NCBI RefSeq assembly: GCF_023195535.1
Contig: NZ_JALPNF010000001.1
Location: 496,001 to 560,000 of the forward strand
Length of the DNA stretch: 64,000 nt
Source of the DNA: Sphingomonas faeni
Lineage (GTDB): Bacteria; Pseudomonadota; Alphaproteobacteria; Sphingomonadales; Sphingomonadaceae
Reading direction: 5' to 3'
The notes under the pieces are model-generated. The model ran no database searches, was not told the DNA's origin, and saw only the letters and a program-made list of their open reading frames with translations. The translations under genes were made by a program, and so were the position numbers. Of the stretch, positions 9,157 to 18,361 are shown piece by piece. The first letter of the stretch is position 1. The number at the start of each line of letters is the position of its first letter.

Positions 9157-9902
9157 CCGGTTGGCTCGCCATCGCAGGGCTCGGGCCCGGTGATCCGAAC
9201 CTGGTGACGCCCGAAGTCACCGCCGCGCTCGCCGAAGCGACCGACGTCATCGGTTACATTCCCTATGTCGCGCGCGTCGCCCCCCGCGACGGCCTTACGC
9301 TCCACCCGACCGACAACCGCGTCGAACTCGATCGCGCCACGCACGCGCTCCAGCTCGCGGCCCAAGGGCAGCGCGTGGTCGTCGTGTCCTCGGGCGATCC
9401 CGGCGTGTTCGCCATGGCCGCGGCGGTGTTCGAAGCGCTCGAAGCCGGCCCGCCGGAATGGCGCGATCTCGACGTCCGCGTACTCCCCGGCATCACCGCG
9501 ATGCTCGCCGCAAGCGCCCGCGCCGGCGCGCCGCTCGGCCATGATTTCTGCGCGATCAACCTGTCCGACAATCTGAAACCCTGGCCGCTGATCGAACGTC
9601 GCGTGCGCCTCGCCGCCGAGGCCGACTTCGCGATCGCCTTCTACAACCCCCGATCGAAGGCGCGCCCCGACGCCCTGATCCGCGTCTTCGAGATCCTCCG
9701 CGAGACCTGCCGCGACGATCGCCCGGTGCTGTTCGCCCGCGCCGTCTCGACGCCTGAGGAAACCCTCCGCATCTTGCCCCTCACCGAAGCCCGCGCGGAC
9801 ATGGCCGACATGCGGACGATGATCATCATCGGCTCCAGCCTGACCCGGATCATCGAGCGCCCGGCCGGCCCGATCCTCTACACGCCCAGGTCGGCACCAT
9901 GA
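9153..9902 (+). CDS. cobJ: Precorrin-3B C17-methyltransferase CobJ
   Basis: Catalyses C17 methylation with ring contraction of precorrin-3B; 249 residues. Family motifs: IAGLGPGDPNLVTPEV, DVIGYIPYV, VVVVSSGDPGVFAMAAAVFE, ITAMLAASARAGAPLGHDFC and FAIAFYNPRSKAR. The start at 9153 is chosen because it gives an ATGA overlap with cobI; an earlier in-frame ATG would run deep into cobI. Its last 25 bases overlap the 3' end of the antisense gene cobK. Confidence 0.96.
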   Translation: MTGWLAIAGLGPGDPNLVTPEVTAALAEATDVIGYIPYVARVAPRDGLTLHPTDNRVELDRATHALQLAAQGQRVVVVSSGDPGVFAMAAAVFEALEAGPPEWRDLDVRVLPGITAMLAASARAGAPLGHDFCAINLSDNLKPWPLIERRVRLAAEADFAIAFYNPRSKARPDALIRVFEILRETCRDDRPVLFARAVSTPEETLRILPLTEARADMADMRTMIIIGSSLTRIIERPAGPILYTPRSAP

Positions 9903-10627
9903 TCGAGCCAGTGCAGCACGTCCTCGGCCGCATGCACCTCCAACCGAGCGGGCAGGGCCGGCCGGTCTATCATGATCACGCGGAGCCCGAGGGCACGCGC
10001 CGCGCGCAGCTTCGCCTGCGCGCCCATGCCGCCGGCGTTCTTGCAGACCACCAGCTCGATCCCGTGCGCCGCCATCAACCGCCGGTCACCGTCAACATCA
10101 AACGGCCCGCGATCGACCACCAGATGATGCCGCGGCAACCCGGGAGTCTGCTCTGGCGCGTCGACGAACCGCAGCAGATACTCGTGCTGAGGCTGCACCG
10201 CGAACGCATCGACATGCATCCGCCCGAGCGCCAGCATCACGCGCCGCGCGGGGCCAGCCAACGCCGCGACCGCACCCTCGATATCGGTCACGCGGGTCCA
10301 GCGATCACCCGGACCGGGCACCCAGGCGAGGCGCGTCAAGGCGATATGCGCCACCCCCGCACGCTCTGCTGCCACGACGGCGCTGGCGCTCATTCGCGCC
10401 GCGAACGGATGCGTCGCATCGACCATATGCGTCACGCCGTGCGCTCGCAGATACGCGACCAGCCCCTCGACGCCGCCAAAGCCGCCCACCCGCACCGGGA
10501 TCGGCTGCACCTTGGGGTTCGCCACGCGCCCCGCATAGCTCAGCACCGCGGAATCGCCTCGCTCGGCCAGCATCGCAGCCAGCGCGCTGGCCTCGGTCGT
10601 GCCGCCCAGCACCAGGATGTTCGACAT
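9878..10627 (-). CDS. cobK: Precorrin-6A reductase CobK
   Basis: NADPH-dependent reductase of the macrocycle, 249 residues. It begins [17 protein letters not shown], the Rossmann-like CobK start, and carries VDATHPFAARMS and DRGPF in the expected places. It is the only cob gene here on the minus strand. The start at 10627 has a ribosome site (AGGGAG) that lies inside the first codons of cobL on the other strand, and the start codon shares two bases with the cobL start in CATG. Its 3' end overlaps cobJ by 25 bases. Any promoter must lie inside cobL. Confidence 0.95.
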   Translation of the reverse strand: MSNILVLGGTTEASALAAMLAERGDSAVLSYAGRVANPKVQPIPVRVGGFGGVEGLVAYLRAHGVTHMVDATHPFAARMSASAVVAAERAGVAHIALTRLAWVPGPGDRWTRVTDIEGAVAALAGPARRVMLALGRMHVDAFAVQPQHEYLLRFVDAPEQTPGLPRHHLVVDRGPFDVDGDRRLMAAHGIELVVCKNAGGMGAQAKLRAARALGLRVIMIDRPALPARLEVHAAEDVLHWLDHGADLGV

Positions 10628-11825
10628 GGCTGACACTCCCTGGCTGACGATCATCGGATTAGGCGAAGACGGCGCGGCCGGCCTGTCCGTGGCGGCAAAA
10701 GCAGCACTCGCCGAGGCCGATCTGGTGACCGGCGCAGCCCGTCACCTCGCCCTCCTTCCGGACCTTAAGAGCGAGGTCATGCCCTGGCCAGTCCCGTTCG
10801 ACGCGGGCATTCCCCGCCTGCTGGAACACCGCGGCCGGCGAGTGGCGATGCTCGTGTCCGGCGATCCGTTCTGGTTCGGCGCAGGCACCTCCATCACGCG
10901 CCACTTGGCACCGACCGAGTGGGTCGCTTACCCCGCGCCCTCCACGTTCAGCCTTGCCGCCACGCGTCTCGGCTGGCCGCTCGAGGACACCGCCTGTCTC
11001 GGTCTCCACGCCGCGCCCCTGTCACGCCTTCGCCAGCACATCGCACCAGACCGCCGCGCCCTCGTCCTGCTCCGCGACGGCGAGGCCGTGGCGAAACTCG
11101 CTTGCTACCTGGACGATCTCGGCTTCGGTGCATCGCATCTCCACATCCTCGAAGCCCTTGGCGGCTCCCGCGAACGCGTTCGCGAAGCGACCGCCGCCAC
11201 GCTGGCGTTTGACGACATCGCGCATCCCGTCGCGATCGGCATCGCGTTTGCCGGCGACGGCACGGTGCTACCGCGAACCTCCGGCCTGTCCGATGCGTGG
11301 TTCGAGCATGATGGCCAGATCACCAAGCGCCCGGTCCGCGCACTGACGCTGTCCGCGCTCGCGCCGAAACCCGGCGAGACGCTGTGGGATATCGGCGCAG
11401 GCTCGGGCTCGATCGGGATCGAATGGTTGCTCTCCCATCCATCCACCAACGCCATCGCATTCGAAGCCGACCCCGTCCGCGCCGACCGCATCCGCAACAA
11501 CGCCGCCGCCCTGGGCGTCGACCGGCTGCAAGTCGTCGAAGGCCGCGCACCCGGTGCCCTTGCAGACCAGGCCACACCCGACGCCATCTTCATCGGCGGG
11601 GGGCTTTCGGACGCGATGCTGGACGCGCTCTGGAAAGCACTTCCAGCCGGCACCCGCCTCGTCGCCAACGCCGTTACGCTGGAATCCGAAGCGCTCTTGG
11701 CCGGCTGGCACGCAGCGAAGGGCGGCACGCTTATGCGGATAGAACTGTCCGACGCCGCCCCGCTTGGCACACGCCGGGGTTGGCGAGCAAGCTACCCCGT
11801 CGTCCAGTGGAGCGTCGTGTCGTGA
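10626..11825 (+). CDS. cobL: Precorrin-6Y C5,15-methyltransferase (decarboxylating) CobL
   Basis: Fusion of CbiE-like (residues about 5-200) and CbiT-like (about 230-399) methylases that methylate C5 and C15 and decarboxylate ring C. The CbiT S-adenosylmethionine loop [16 protein letters not shown] is at about 253-268, and [13 protein letters not shown] opens the CbiE half. Start: the ATG at 10626 has CCAGGA 9 bases upstream; an in-frame ATG at 10617 has no such site. Its stop overlaps the GTG of cobE. The first codons overlap cobK head to head. Confidence 0.95.
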   Translation: MADTPWLTIIGLGEDGAAGLSVAAKAALAEADLVTGAARHLALLPDLKSEVMPWPVPFDAGIPRLLEHRGRRVAMLVSGDPFWFGAGTSITRHLAPTEWVAYPAPSTFSLAATRLGWPLEDTACLGLHAAPLSRLRQHIAPDRRALVLLRDGEAVAKLACYLDDLGFGASHLHILEALGGSRERVREATAATLAFDDIAHPVAIGIAFAGDGTVLPRTSGLSDAWFEHDGQITKRPVRALTLSALAPKPGETLWDIGAGSGSIGIEWLLSHPSTNAIAFEADPVRADRIRNNAAALGVDRLQVVEGRAPGALADQATPDAIFIGGGLSDAMLDALWKALPAGTRLVANAVTLESEALLAGWHAAKGGTLMRIELSDAAPLGTRRGWRASYPVVQWSVVS

Positions 11826-12199
11826 TCGTCGCCGGCTTCGGATTTCGCACCGGCGCGAACGTCGCTTCGCTGTGTACCGCACTCGCCGCGGCGCAGCACG
11901 GGTGCGCGCCCGTGTCAGCGCTAGCAACACCGCACGACAAGCTGGCGCTCGTTTCGGAACTGGCGGAGGCGCTGGGTCTACCCGTGATCGCCGTACCACC
12001 CGACGCGTTGCAGGTGCCGAAAACGCAAACGCAGTCGATCGCCAGCCTCGAAGCCCGCCAGACCGGCAGCGTCGCCGAAGCCTCGGCCCTCGCGGCCGCC
12101 GGCCCCGGCGCCCAGCTTCTCGCCACCCGCCATATCTCGCCCGACCGGATGGCCACCTGCGCCATTGCCCGATCGGGTGTCGAAGGACCCGCTGCATGA
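11822..12199 (+). CDS. cobE: CobE / CbiG C-terminal domain protein
   Basis: Small protein of 125 residues matching the CbiG C-terminal/CobE domain: [11 protein letters not shown] at the N terminus, [22 protein letters not shown], then [23 protein letters not shown] and [17 protein letters not shown]. It is required for aerobic B12 synthesis in pseudomonads; a role around the C11/ring-contracted intermediates has been suggested, but its exact function is unclear. It starts at a GTG (11822) overlapping the cobL stop as GTGA and ends in an ATGA overlap with cobM. Confidence 0.88.
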   Translation: MIVAGFGFRTGANVASLCTALAAAQHGCAPVSALATPHDKLALVSELAEALGLPVIAVPPDALQVPKTQTQSIASLEARQTGSVAEASALAAAGPGAQLLATRHISPDRMATCAIARSGVEGPAA

Positions 12200-12981
12200 C
12201 CGTCCACTTCATCGGCGCAGGCCCCGGCGCGCCGGATCTGCTGACCTTGCGCGGTCGCGATCGGATCGCCGGATCGCCCGTCTGCCTTTACGCCGGCTCG
12301 CTGATCCCAACGGCGATGCTCGATCACTGTCCCCCCGGCGCGCGCATCGTCAACACCGCGCCGCTGTCGCTCGACCAGATCATCGCCGAGATCCAGACCG
12401 CACACGACGCCGGACAGGACGTCGCGCGGCTCCATTCCGGCGACCTGTCGATCTGGTCGGCGATGGGCGAGCAACTGCGCCGCCTCCGCGACCTCGATAT
12501 CCCGTTCACGATCACCCCCGGCGTCCCCGCCTTCGCCGCCGCCGCCGCCGCGCTGGGGGTCGAACTGACGCTCCCCGAACTCGTGCAGTCGGTGGTGCTG
12601 ACCCGCACGCCCGGCCGCGCCAGCACGATGCCCGTCGCCGAGACCTTGACCGCGTTCGCAGCAACCGGCGCGACGCTCGCGATCCATCTCTCGGTCCACA
12701 ACCTGGCGCAGGTCGTCGCGGACCTCACGCCGTCCTATGGCCCGGAATGCCCGGTGGCGATCGTGTGGCGCGCGAGTTGGCCCGACCAACAGATCGAGCG
12801 CGCCACGCTCGCGACGATCGCGCAGGCTATCGAAGGCAAACCCGATCGCACCGCGCTGATCCTCGTCGGCAAAGCCCTGGCCGCGGAGAATATCGTCGAA
12901 AGCAGCCTCTACGCAAACGGTTATGACCGCCGCTTCCGTCCCCAATCCGCAGACTCGAAGTTCGCCGGAGACCTCGCATGA
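12196..12981 (+). CDS. cobM: Precorrin-4 C11-methyltransferase CobM
   Basis: Tetrapyrrole methylase, 261 residues, adding the C11 methyl group to precorrin-4. Diagnostic stretches are [66 protein letters not shown] and [17 protein letters not shown] overlaps join it to cobE and cobB. Confidence 0.96.
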   Translation: MTVHFIGAGPGAPDLLTLRGRDRIAGSPVCLYAGSLIPTAMLDHCPPGARIVNTAPLSLDQIIAEIQTAHDAGQDVARLHSGDLSIWSAMGEQLRRLRDLDIPFTITPGVPAFAAAAAALGVELTLPELVQSVVLTRTPGRASTMPVAETLTAFAATGATLAIHLSVHNLAQVVADLTPSYGPECPVAIVWRASWPDQQIERATLATIAQAIEGKPDRTALILVGKALAAENIVESSLYANGYDRRFRPQSADSKFAGDLA

Positions 12982-14285
12982 CCCCCGGCCTGCTCATCGC
13001 CGCGCCCGCCTCGGGCACCGGCAAGACCACCGTCATGCTCGGTCTCCTTCGCACGCTCCGCGACGACGGCCTCGCGGTCCAGCCATTCAAGAGCGGTCCC
13101 GATTATATCGACCCCGCCTTCCACCGTGCCGCCAGCGGCCGCGCGTCGTTCAATCTCGACAGCTGGTCGATGCCCGCCACGATGCTCGACACGCTCGCCG
13201 CCAATGCCGAAGACGCGGACTTCGCGCTGGCGGAAGGCTCGATGGGGCTCTTCGACGGGGTTGCGAAGCCGGGCGCAACCGGCAACGGCGCCAGTGCCGA
13301 CATCGCCCGCAGGATGGGCTGGCCGGTCGTGCTCGTGATCGACGTCTCGGGCCAGGCACAGTCCGCCGCCGCCACCGCGCTCGGCTTCAGCCGCTACGAT
13401 CCCAGCGTCCCGATCGCCGGCGTCATTCTCAACCGCGTCGCCAGCCCCCGCCACGAACGTCTGGCGCGCAGCGGCATGGACGCAGTCGGCATCCGCGTGT
13501 TCGGATCGCTGCCAAGGCGCGGCGACCTGAAACTGCCCGAGCGCCACCTCGGGTTGGTGCAGGCCGCCGAGCACCCGGACCTCGACGCGCGCATCGATGA
13601 CTATGCGACGTTCCTCCGCGCGCACGTCGACATTCCCGCACTCCGCGACGCCGCTTCAGCCGGCGCCCGGGCGGCAGGCGCGCAAAGCTGGATCCGACCA
13701 CCCGCCCAGCGCATCGCGCTCGCGCGGGACGCGGCCTTCTCGTTCACTTACGCGCACGTGCTCGAAGGCTGGCGGCGGGCGGGCGCCGAGATCATGCCCT
13801 TCTCGCCACTCGCCGACGAAGTCCCGGCCGCGCACGCCGATCTGGTATGGCTGCCCGGTGGCTATCCCGAACTCCACGCGGGCAAGCTCGCGGAAGCGCG
13901 CAACTTCCACGCAGCCCTCGGCGAACACGCACGCACGCGCTCCGTCCACGGCGAGTGCGGCGGCTATATGGCACTCGGCGAAGGCCTGATCGACGCCGAC
14001 GGCACGCGTCATCGGATGGCAGGACTGCTCGGCCTCGTCACCAGCTACGCCCAGCGGAAAATGCACCTTGGCTACCGCAACGCGACGCTCCACGCGCCGA
14101 TGGGCGGCTTCGCGGCGAGCGCCGCGCTCACCGGCCACGAGTTCCATTATTCGACGATCATCGACCAGCCGGATGCACCGCTCGCGCACGTCACCGATGC
14201 CGAGGGCAATCCGGTTCCCGAAACCGGCTCGCATCGCGGCCACGTCACCGGTAGCTTCTTCCACATGATCGCGAGCCCATCATGA
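12978..14285 (+). CDS. cobB: Cobyrinate/hydrogenobyrinate a,c-diamide synthase CobB
   Basis: Glutamine- and ATP-dependent amidation of the a and c side chains; in the aerobic route the substrate is hydrogenobyrinic acid. 435 residues. The N-terminal dethiobiotin-synthetase-like domain carries the P-loop PASGTGKTT (residues 10-18) and [15 protein letters not shown]. The C-terminal class I glutamine amidotransferase domain has the nucleophile Cys327 in [16 protein letters not shown] overlaps with cobM and cobA. Confidence 0.96.
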   Translation: MTPGLLIAAPASGTGKTTVMLGLLRTLRDDGLAVQPFKSGPDYIDPAFHRAASGRASFNLDSWSMPATMLDTLAANAEDADFALAEGSMGLFDGVAKPGATGNGASADIARRMGWPVVLVIDVSGQAQSAAATALGFSRYDPSVPIAGVILNRVASPRHERLARSGMDAVGIRVFGSLPRRGDLKLPERHLGLVQAAEHPDLDARIDDYATFLRAHVDIPALRDAASAGARAAGAQSWIRPPAQRIALARDAAFSFTYAHVLEGWRRAGAEIMPFSPLADEVPAAHADLVWLPGGYPELHAGKLAEARNFHAALGEHARTRSVHGECGGYMALGEGLIDADGTRHRMAGLLGLVTSYAQRKMHLGYRNATLHAPMGGFAASAALTGHEFHYSTIIDQPDAPLAHVTDAEGNPVPETGSHRGHVTGSFFHMIASPS

Positions 14286-15001
14286 CCGGTTTCGTCTCGT
14301 TCGTGGGCTCGGGCCCCGGCGATCCCGAACTGCTGACGCTGAAAGCTGTCGCACGGTTGCAATCCGCCGACGCCGTGTTGTTCGACGACCTGTCGTCCGC
14401 GGTCCTCGGCCACGCCCGCCCGGGGGCCGACCTCGTCGCGGTCGGCAAGCGCGCCGGTCGCCCGTCGCCGACCCAGGCGCACGTCTCGCAACTGCTGGTC
14501 GAGTATGCCCGCACCGGCATCCGCGTCGTCCGCCTCAAGTCCGGCGACGCAGGCATGTTCGGGCGCCTCGAGGAAGAGATCGTCGCGTTGAGGACCGCCG
14601 GCATCCCATTCGAGATCATCCCCGGCATCAGCGCCGCCAGCGCCGCTGCTGCCGCCGCGCAGATCCCGCTCACCCGCCGGCTCAGCGCCCGTCGCGTCCA
14701 GTTCGTCACCGGCCACGACGTCACCGGCGACCTCCCCGAACAGCGCAACATGGCCGCGCTGGCCGATCCCGAGGCGACGACGGTGGTCTTCATGCCCAAG
14801 CGCACCTTCCCGGCGCTGGCCGCCTCGCTGATCGAGCACGGCCTGTCCCCGGACACGCCCGCGCTGATCGCGGAGAATATCGGTCACCCCGACCAGGCCC
14901 TGACCCGCTCGACGATCGCAAACCTGGCAGAGCAGTTGCAGGCAGGCTTTTCCAGCAAGCCCGCGCTGATCCTGTACGGACCGCTCATGGAGGCCGAATG
15001 A
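14282..15001 (+). CDS. cobA: Uroporphyrinogen-III C-methyltransferase CobA
   Basis: Makes precorrin-2 from uroporphyrinogen III by two methylations and so commits the pathway; 239 residues. Motifs: FVGSGPGDPELLTLKAVARLQSAD, VGKRAGRPSPTQ, VVRLKSGDAGMFGRLEEE, IIPGISAASAAAAAA and MPKRTFPALA. There is no fused CysG dehydrogenase/ferrochelatase domain, in line with a dedicated B12 role. Placed near the end of the operon, joined by 4-base overlaps to cobB and cobF. Confidence 0.93.
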   Translation: MTGFVSFVGSGPGDPELLTLKAVARLQSADAVLFDDLSSAVLGHARPGADLVAVGKRAGRPSPTQAHVSQLLVEYARTGIRVVRLKSGDAGMFGRLEEEIVALRTAGIPFEIIPGISAASAAAAAAQIPLTRRLSARRVQFVTGHDVTGDLPEQRNMAALADPEATTVVFMPKRTFPALAASLIEHGLSPDTPALIAENIGHPDQALTRSTIANLAEQLQAGFSSKPALILYGPLMEAE

Positions 15002-15759
15002 TCGACCTCCATCTGATCGGCATCGGCACCGGCAACCCCGATCACCTCACGCGCGCCGCGATCATCGCGATGAACGCCGCCGACCTGATCCTTCTCCCCC
15101 GCAAGGGCGACGCCAAGTCCGACCTGATCGACCTGCGCCGCACGATCTGCGCCGACGTCCTGACCGGCTCGACCCGCGTGGTCGAGTTCGACCTCCCCAT
15201 ACGCGACGCCCGCGCGCCGTATCTCAAAGCCGTCGACGAGTGGCACGACGCGATCGCCGCAGCCTGGGCCACCCAGATCGCTATGCATCTTCCGGACGGG
15301 GGGCGCCTCGCGCTGCTCGTCTGGGGTGACCCCTCGCTGTACGACAGCACGCTGCGGATCGCGGACCGGCTGCGCGTCGGCGGGTTGGCGATGAGGGTCA
15401 CGGTCGTCCCCGGCATCACCAGTCTTCAGGCACTCACCGCCGCGCATGCTATCCCGCTCAACACGCTAGCCGCCCCGGTGCTCATCACGACCGGCCGTCG
15501 CCTGCGCGAAAGCGGTTGGCCCAGCGGCGTCGATACGCTGGCCGTGATGCTCGACGGCCATTGCGCGTTCGAGACGCTGGACCCTGCGGGTGTCCGGATC
15601 TGGTGGGGCGCCTATCTCGGCATGCCGCACGAAGCCCTCGCCAGCGGCGCGCTTGCAGATATCGCCCGACACATCGTTACCAGACGCGCCGAACTCCGCG
15701 TGGCCCATGGCTGGATCATGGATATCTACCTGCTGCGGCGAGCACCGGTTGGCGCGTGA
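14998..15759 (+). CDS. cobF: Precorrin-6A synthase (deacetylating) CobF
   Basis: Methylates C1 and expels the acetyl group to give precorrin-6A; 253 residues. Family features: LHLIGIGTGNPDHLTRAAI, ADLILLPRKGDAKSDLIDLRR, LLVWGDPSLYDSTLRIADR and VVPGITSLQALTAAHAIPLN. CobF occurs only in the aerobic pathway. It is the last gene of the run and ends about 135 bases from a convergent TonB receptor. Confidence 0.95.
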   Translation: MIDLHLIGIGTGNPDHLTRAAIIAMNAADLILLPRKGDAKSDLIDLRRTICADVLTGSTRVVEFDLPIRDARAPYLKAVDEWHDAIAAAWATQIAMHLPDGGRLALLVWGDPSLYDSTLRIADRLRVGGLAMRVTVVPGITSLQALTAAHAIPLNTLAAPVLITTGRRLRESGWPSGVDTLAVMLDGHCAFETLDPAGVRIWWGAYLGMPHEALASGALADIARHIVTRRAELRVAHGWIMDIYLLRRAPVGA

Positions 15760-15846
15760 CACACCGTAGGCCGCCCCGATCCTCAACCGCACGCTGCTGC
15801 ACCGGCACCGCGACGTACCGCGGCACCGGCGAGCGGGTCGCCGACC

Positions 15847-15881
15847 GGATCATCGAATGCCGACGATACGTCCGATGATCC
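15847..15881. terminator. Inverted repeat between convergent cobF and TonB receptor
   Basis: GGATCATCG (15847-15855) and CGATGATCC (15873-15881) form a perfect 9-base stem around a 17-base loop, in the gap between two convergent genes. There is no clear T run on either side, so termination is a guess from position and shape. Confidence 0.4.
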
Positions 15882-15893
15882 GCCCCCGTCAGG

Positions 15894-18176
15894 TCAGAAC
15901 GCGACCTTGAACTGGCCGCCGATGATCCGCGGTTCGTTGATCATGCCGGTCAGGTTGTTGAAGTCGATCGCGCTGATGCTGCGATACTGGTTGGTGATGT
16001 TACGGACGAAGGCGCCGACTTCGTACCCTCGCGGCGACTTGTAGCCGACCTTCAGGCCGCCTTCGAGCGACGACTTGCCGGTGAATTCGACGGCTTCGTA
16101 CAGGAAGAAGTTGATGCGGCTGCGATAGACCCAATCGGTGTACGCATAGACCTCGCCGCCGTTGCCGAGCGGAATCCCATAGCGCGCCGTCCAGTTGGCG
16201 ATCCAGCGCGGCGCCTGGGGAAGGTCGTTGCCGTCGATAATCGCGAACCCGTTGACGATCGGATCGAGCACGGTGCAGGTCGCGCACACCCCGACGCCGA
16301 TGTTCCGATCGCGGATTTCGGTGAAGTTGTAGCTGCCGCTCGCAGTCAGACTGAGTTCGGGCAATGGCCGCGCCTCGAACTCGCCCTCGACACCATAGCC
16401 GATCGCCTTGTTCGCGCTGATCAGCCGCGCCGAATTGCTGCTGCCGCCGACCGCGGTGATCTGCAGGTCCTTGGTGCTGTACCAATAGGCGTCGAGCGAG
16501 AAGTTCAGCTTGCGATCGAGCAGCGTGCCCTTGAATCCGCTTTCGCCCGAGAAGGTGGTCTGCTTGGGCGCAGTGCTCTGGACGCTGCCGAAGGTCACGC
16601 GGTCCTGGATCGCGGGGCCCTGATAACCGGTCGCGAGCCGCGAATAGACGTTGATCGCGGGCGTCAGTTCGTAGGTCGCGCTCGCATCCCAGGTGACGTT
16701 CGAGCCGCGCACGACCGCCCGTGCCGGCAACGTGTCGCTGATCCCGGTGCCGGGGATCGGCGCGGTGACGAGGTCGTTGCGGTAATCGTGCGAGTAACGG
16801 ACACCCGCGCGCAACGTCAGCAGTTCGGTCGGCTTCGCCTCGATCGACGCGAAGGCGCCGTAATTCTCGTTGCGGTTGTCGTGGAAAATGTCCTGCGTCA
16901 GATCGGTCGCGCGCGAGCCGGTGCCGCCGAACGCATAGTCGTACTGGTTGTAGCGCAGCGTCTGGTGGAAATAATATAGACCACCCTGGAGGCGGATGCC
17001 GTTCATGTCCTCGCTGGCGTAGCGCAGTTCCTGGCTGAATTCCTTCGGCTTGGTGAGGCCGCCGGTGTTCGACGGGAACAGCCCGACGTTGATGGCGCCG
17101 ATCGTCCCGCCGAGGAACGTGTAGTTGTTGCCGCCGTCGACGTCGCCGGTGCTCTCGACCTTGGCCTGCTCATAGCCGGTCACCGAGTAGAAGGTGCCGA
17201 CGCCGTCGAGGTGATAGTCGAGCCGAAGGTTGGTGCCCCATTGCGTGAGGCTCTGGCTGGTATAACCGTCGAGTGCAGCGTGATTCGGGTCGAAGCCGGT
17301 GTTGAAGTCGTTGGTGCCCGGCTTGAACAACCCGGCGCGGAAGATGCGCGGCGATCCGGTCAGGTCGCGGACGTGGACGTTCAGCAACGCGTTGAAATCG
17401 CTGCTGGTGTAACCGAGCTGGAAGCGCCCGGCGACGTCGCGATAGCCCTCTAGCTTGCGGTCGGCGTTACCCGTGGCGGAGTCGTTCGTAACCCAATCGT
17501 CGCGCGACTGGATCAGACCCGATGCGCGGAACGCGAAGCCGTTGCCGATCGGCAGATTGATCGCCGCCTCGCCGTTGATGGTGTTGTAGGTCGCCCAGGA
17601 CCCGGTCGCATAGCCCGACACTGTGTCGGGGTTGGGCTTGGCGGAATTGATCTTCACGACACCTGCCGGGGTGTTGCGCCCAAACAACGTGCCCTGCGGA
17701 CCACGAAGAACCTCGACGCTCTGCAGATCGAAGACCGGAAACGACTTCAGCATCGGATTTTCTAGCGCGACATCGTCATAGACCACCGACACCGGCTGCG
17801 CGGCGTTGGGATCGAAATCGGTGTTGCCGAGACCGCGGATGTAGAAGCGCGGGAAGGTACGGCCGAACGACGACTCCACCTGAAGGCTCGGCGTGCGACC
17901 GGCGAGGAACCGGATGTCGAGGCCGCTCGAGTTGAGCACGTCGAGCTTCTCGCCGCTGATCGCGGTGACCGCGAGCGGGACGTCCTTCGACGATTCCTGT
18001 CGGCGGGTCGCCGTGACGACGATCTCGCTCAGGCCCTGATCGTCCGCCGGATCACCGATGGCCTGGCGCGTCGCAGCCTGGTCCTGCGCGGCGGCGGGGG
18101 CGGCGAAAGCGAGTAACGGCGCGCTGGCGGCGAGCAGGCGGGCGATGGCAGAGATACGAACAGGCAAGCGAATCAT
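15894..18176 (-). CDS. TonB-dependent receptor (nucleoside-hydrolase neighbour)
   Basis: Outer-membrane active transporter of 760 residues. A signal peptide ends near AAPAAAQDQ; the plug follows with EIVVTATRRQESSKDVPLAVTAI (TonB-box region), FPRFYIRGLGNTDF and VEVLRGPQGTLFGRNTPAG; the C terminus ends in GGQFKVAF, a standard beta-barrel end. The ATG at 18176 follows a strong AAGGGGGGA ribosome site. The neighbouring upstream gene on the same strand is nucleoside-hydrolase-like, so a nucleoside-type ligand is possible but unproven. Closely similar in plug sequence to the receptor at 27663-29975. Confidence 0.9.
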   Translation of the reverse strand: MIRLPVRISAIARLLAASAPLLAFAAPAAAQDQAATRQAIGDPADDQGLSEIVVTATRRQESSKDVPLAVTAISGEKLDVLNSSGLDIRFLAGRTPSLQVESSFGRTFPRFYIRGLGNTDFDPNAAQPVSVVYDDVALENPMLKSFPVFDLQSVEVLRGPQGTLFGRNTPAGVVKINSAKPNPDTVSGYATGSWATYNTINGEAAINLPIGNGFAFRASGLIQSRDDWVTNDSATGNADRKLEGYRDVAGRFQLGYTSSDFNALLNVHVRDLTGSPRIFRAGLFKPGTNDFNTGFDPNHAALDGYTSQSLTQWGTNLRLDYHLDGVGTFYSVTGYEQAKVESTGDVDGGNNYTFLGGTIGAINVGLFPSNTGGLTKPKEFSQELRYASEDMNGIRLQGGLYYFHQTLRYNQYDYAFGGTGSRATDLTQDIFHDNRNENYGAFASIEAKPTELLTLRAGVRYSHDYRNDLVTAPIPGTGISDTLPARAVVRGSNVTWDASATYELTPAINVYSRLATGYQGPAIQDRVTFGSVQSTAPKQTTFSGESGFKGTLLDRKLNFSLDAYWYSTKDLQITAVGGSSNSARLISANKAIGYGVEGEFEARPLPELSLTASGSYNFTEIRDRNIGVGVCATCTVLDPIVNGFAIIDGNDLPQAPRWIANWTARYGIPLGNGGEVYAYTDWVYRSRINFFLYEAVEFTGKSSLEGGLKVGYKSPRGYEVGAFVRNITNQYRSISAIDFNNLTGMINEPRIIGGQFKVAF

Positions 18177-18361
18177 GGATGGTCCCCCCTTGGGTTTCGA
18201 GCATCCTCCTGCGTCGATCCGTGTGACCCGGACCCGTCACCGATCGGTAACACCGCTGTAACGTGCGGCAATAGGGCGGATCGGGCTCGATGCGCTTTTG
18301 CCGACCACCGCGACATCTTTGCCCCAGTTTTGCCCCCGTCGGCGCCGTCGACCTGGCGACG

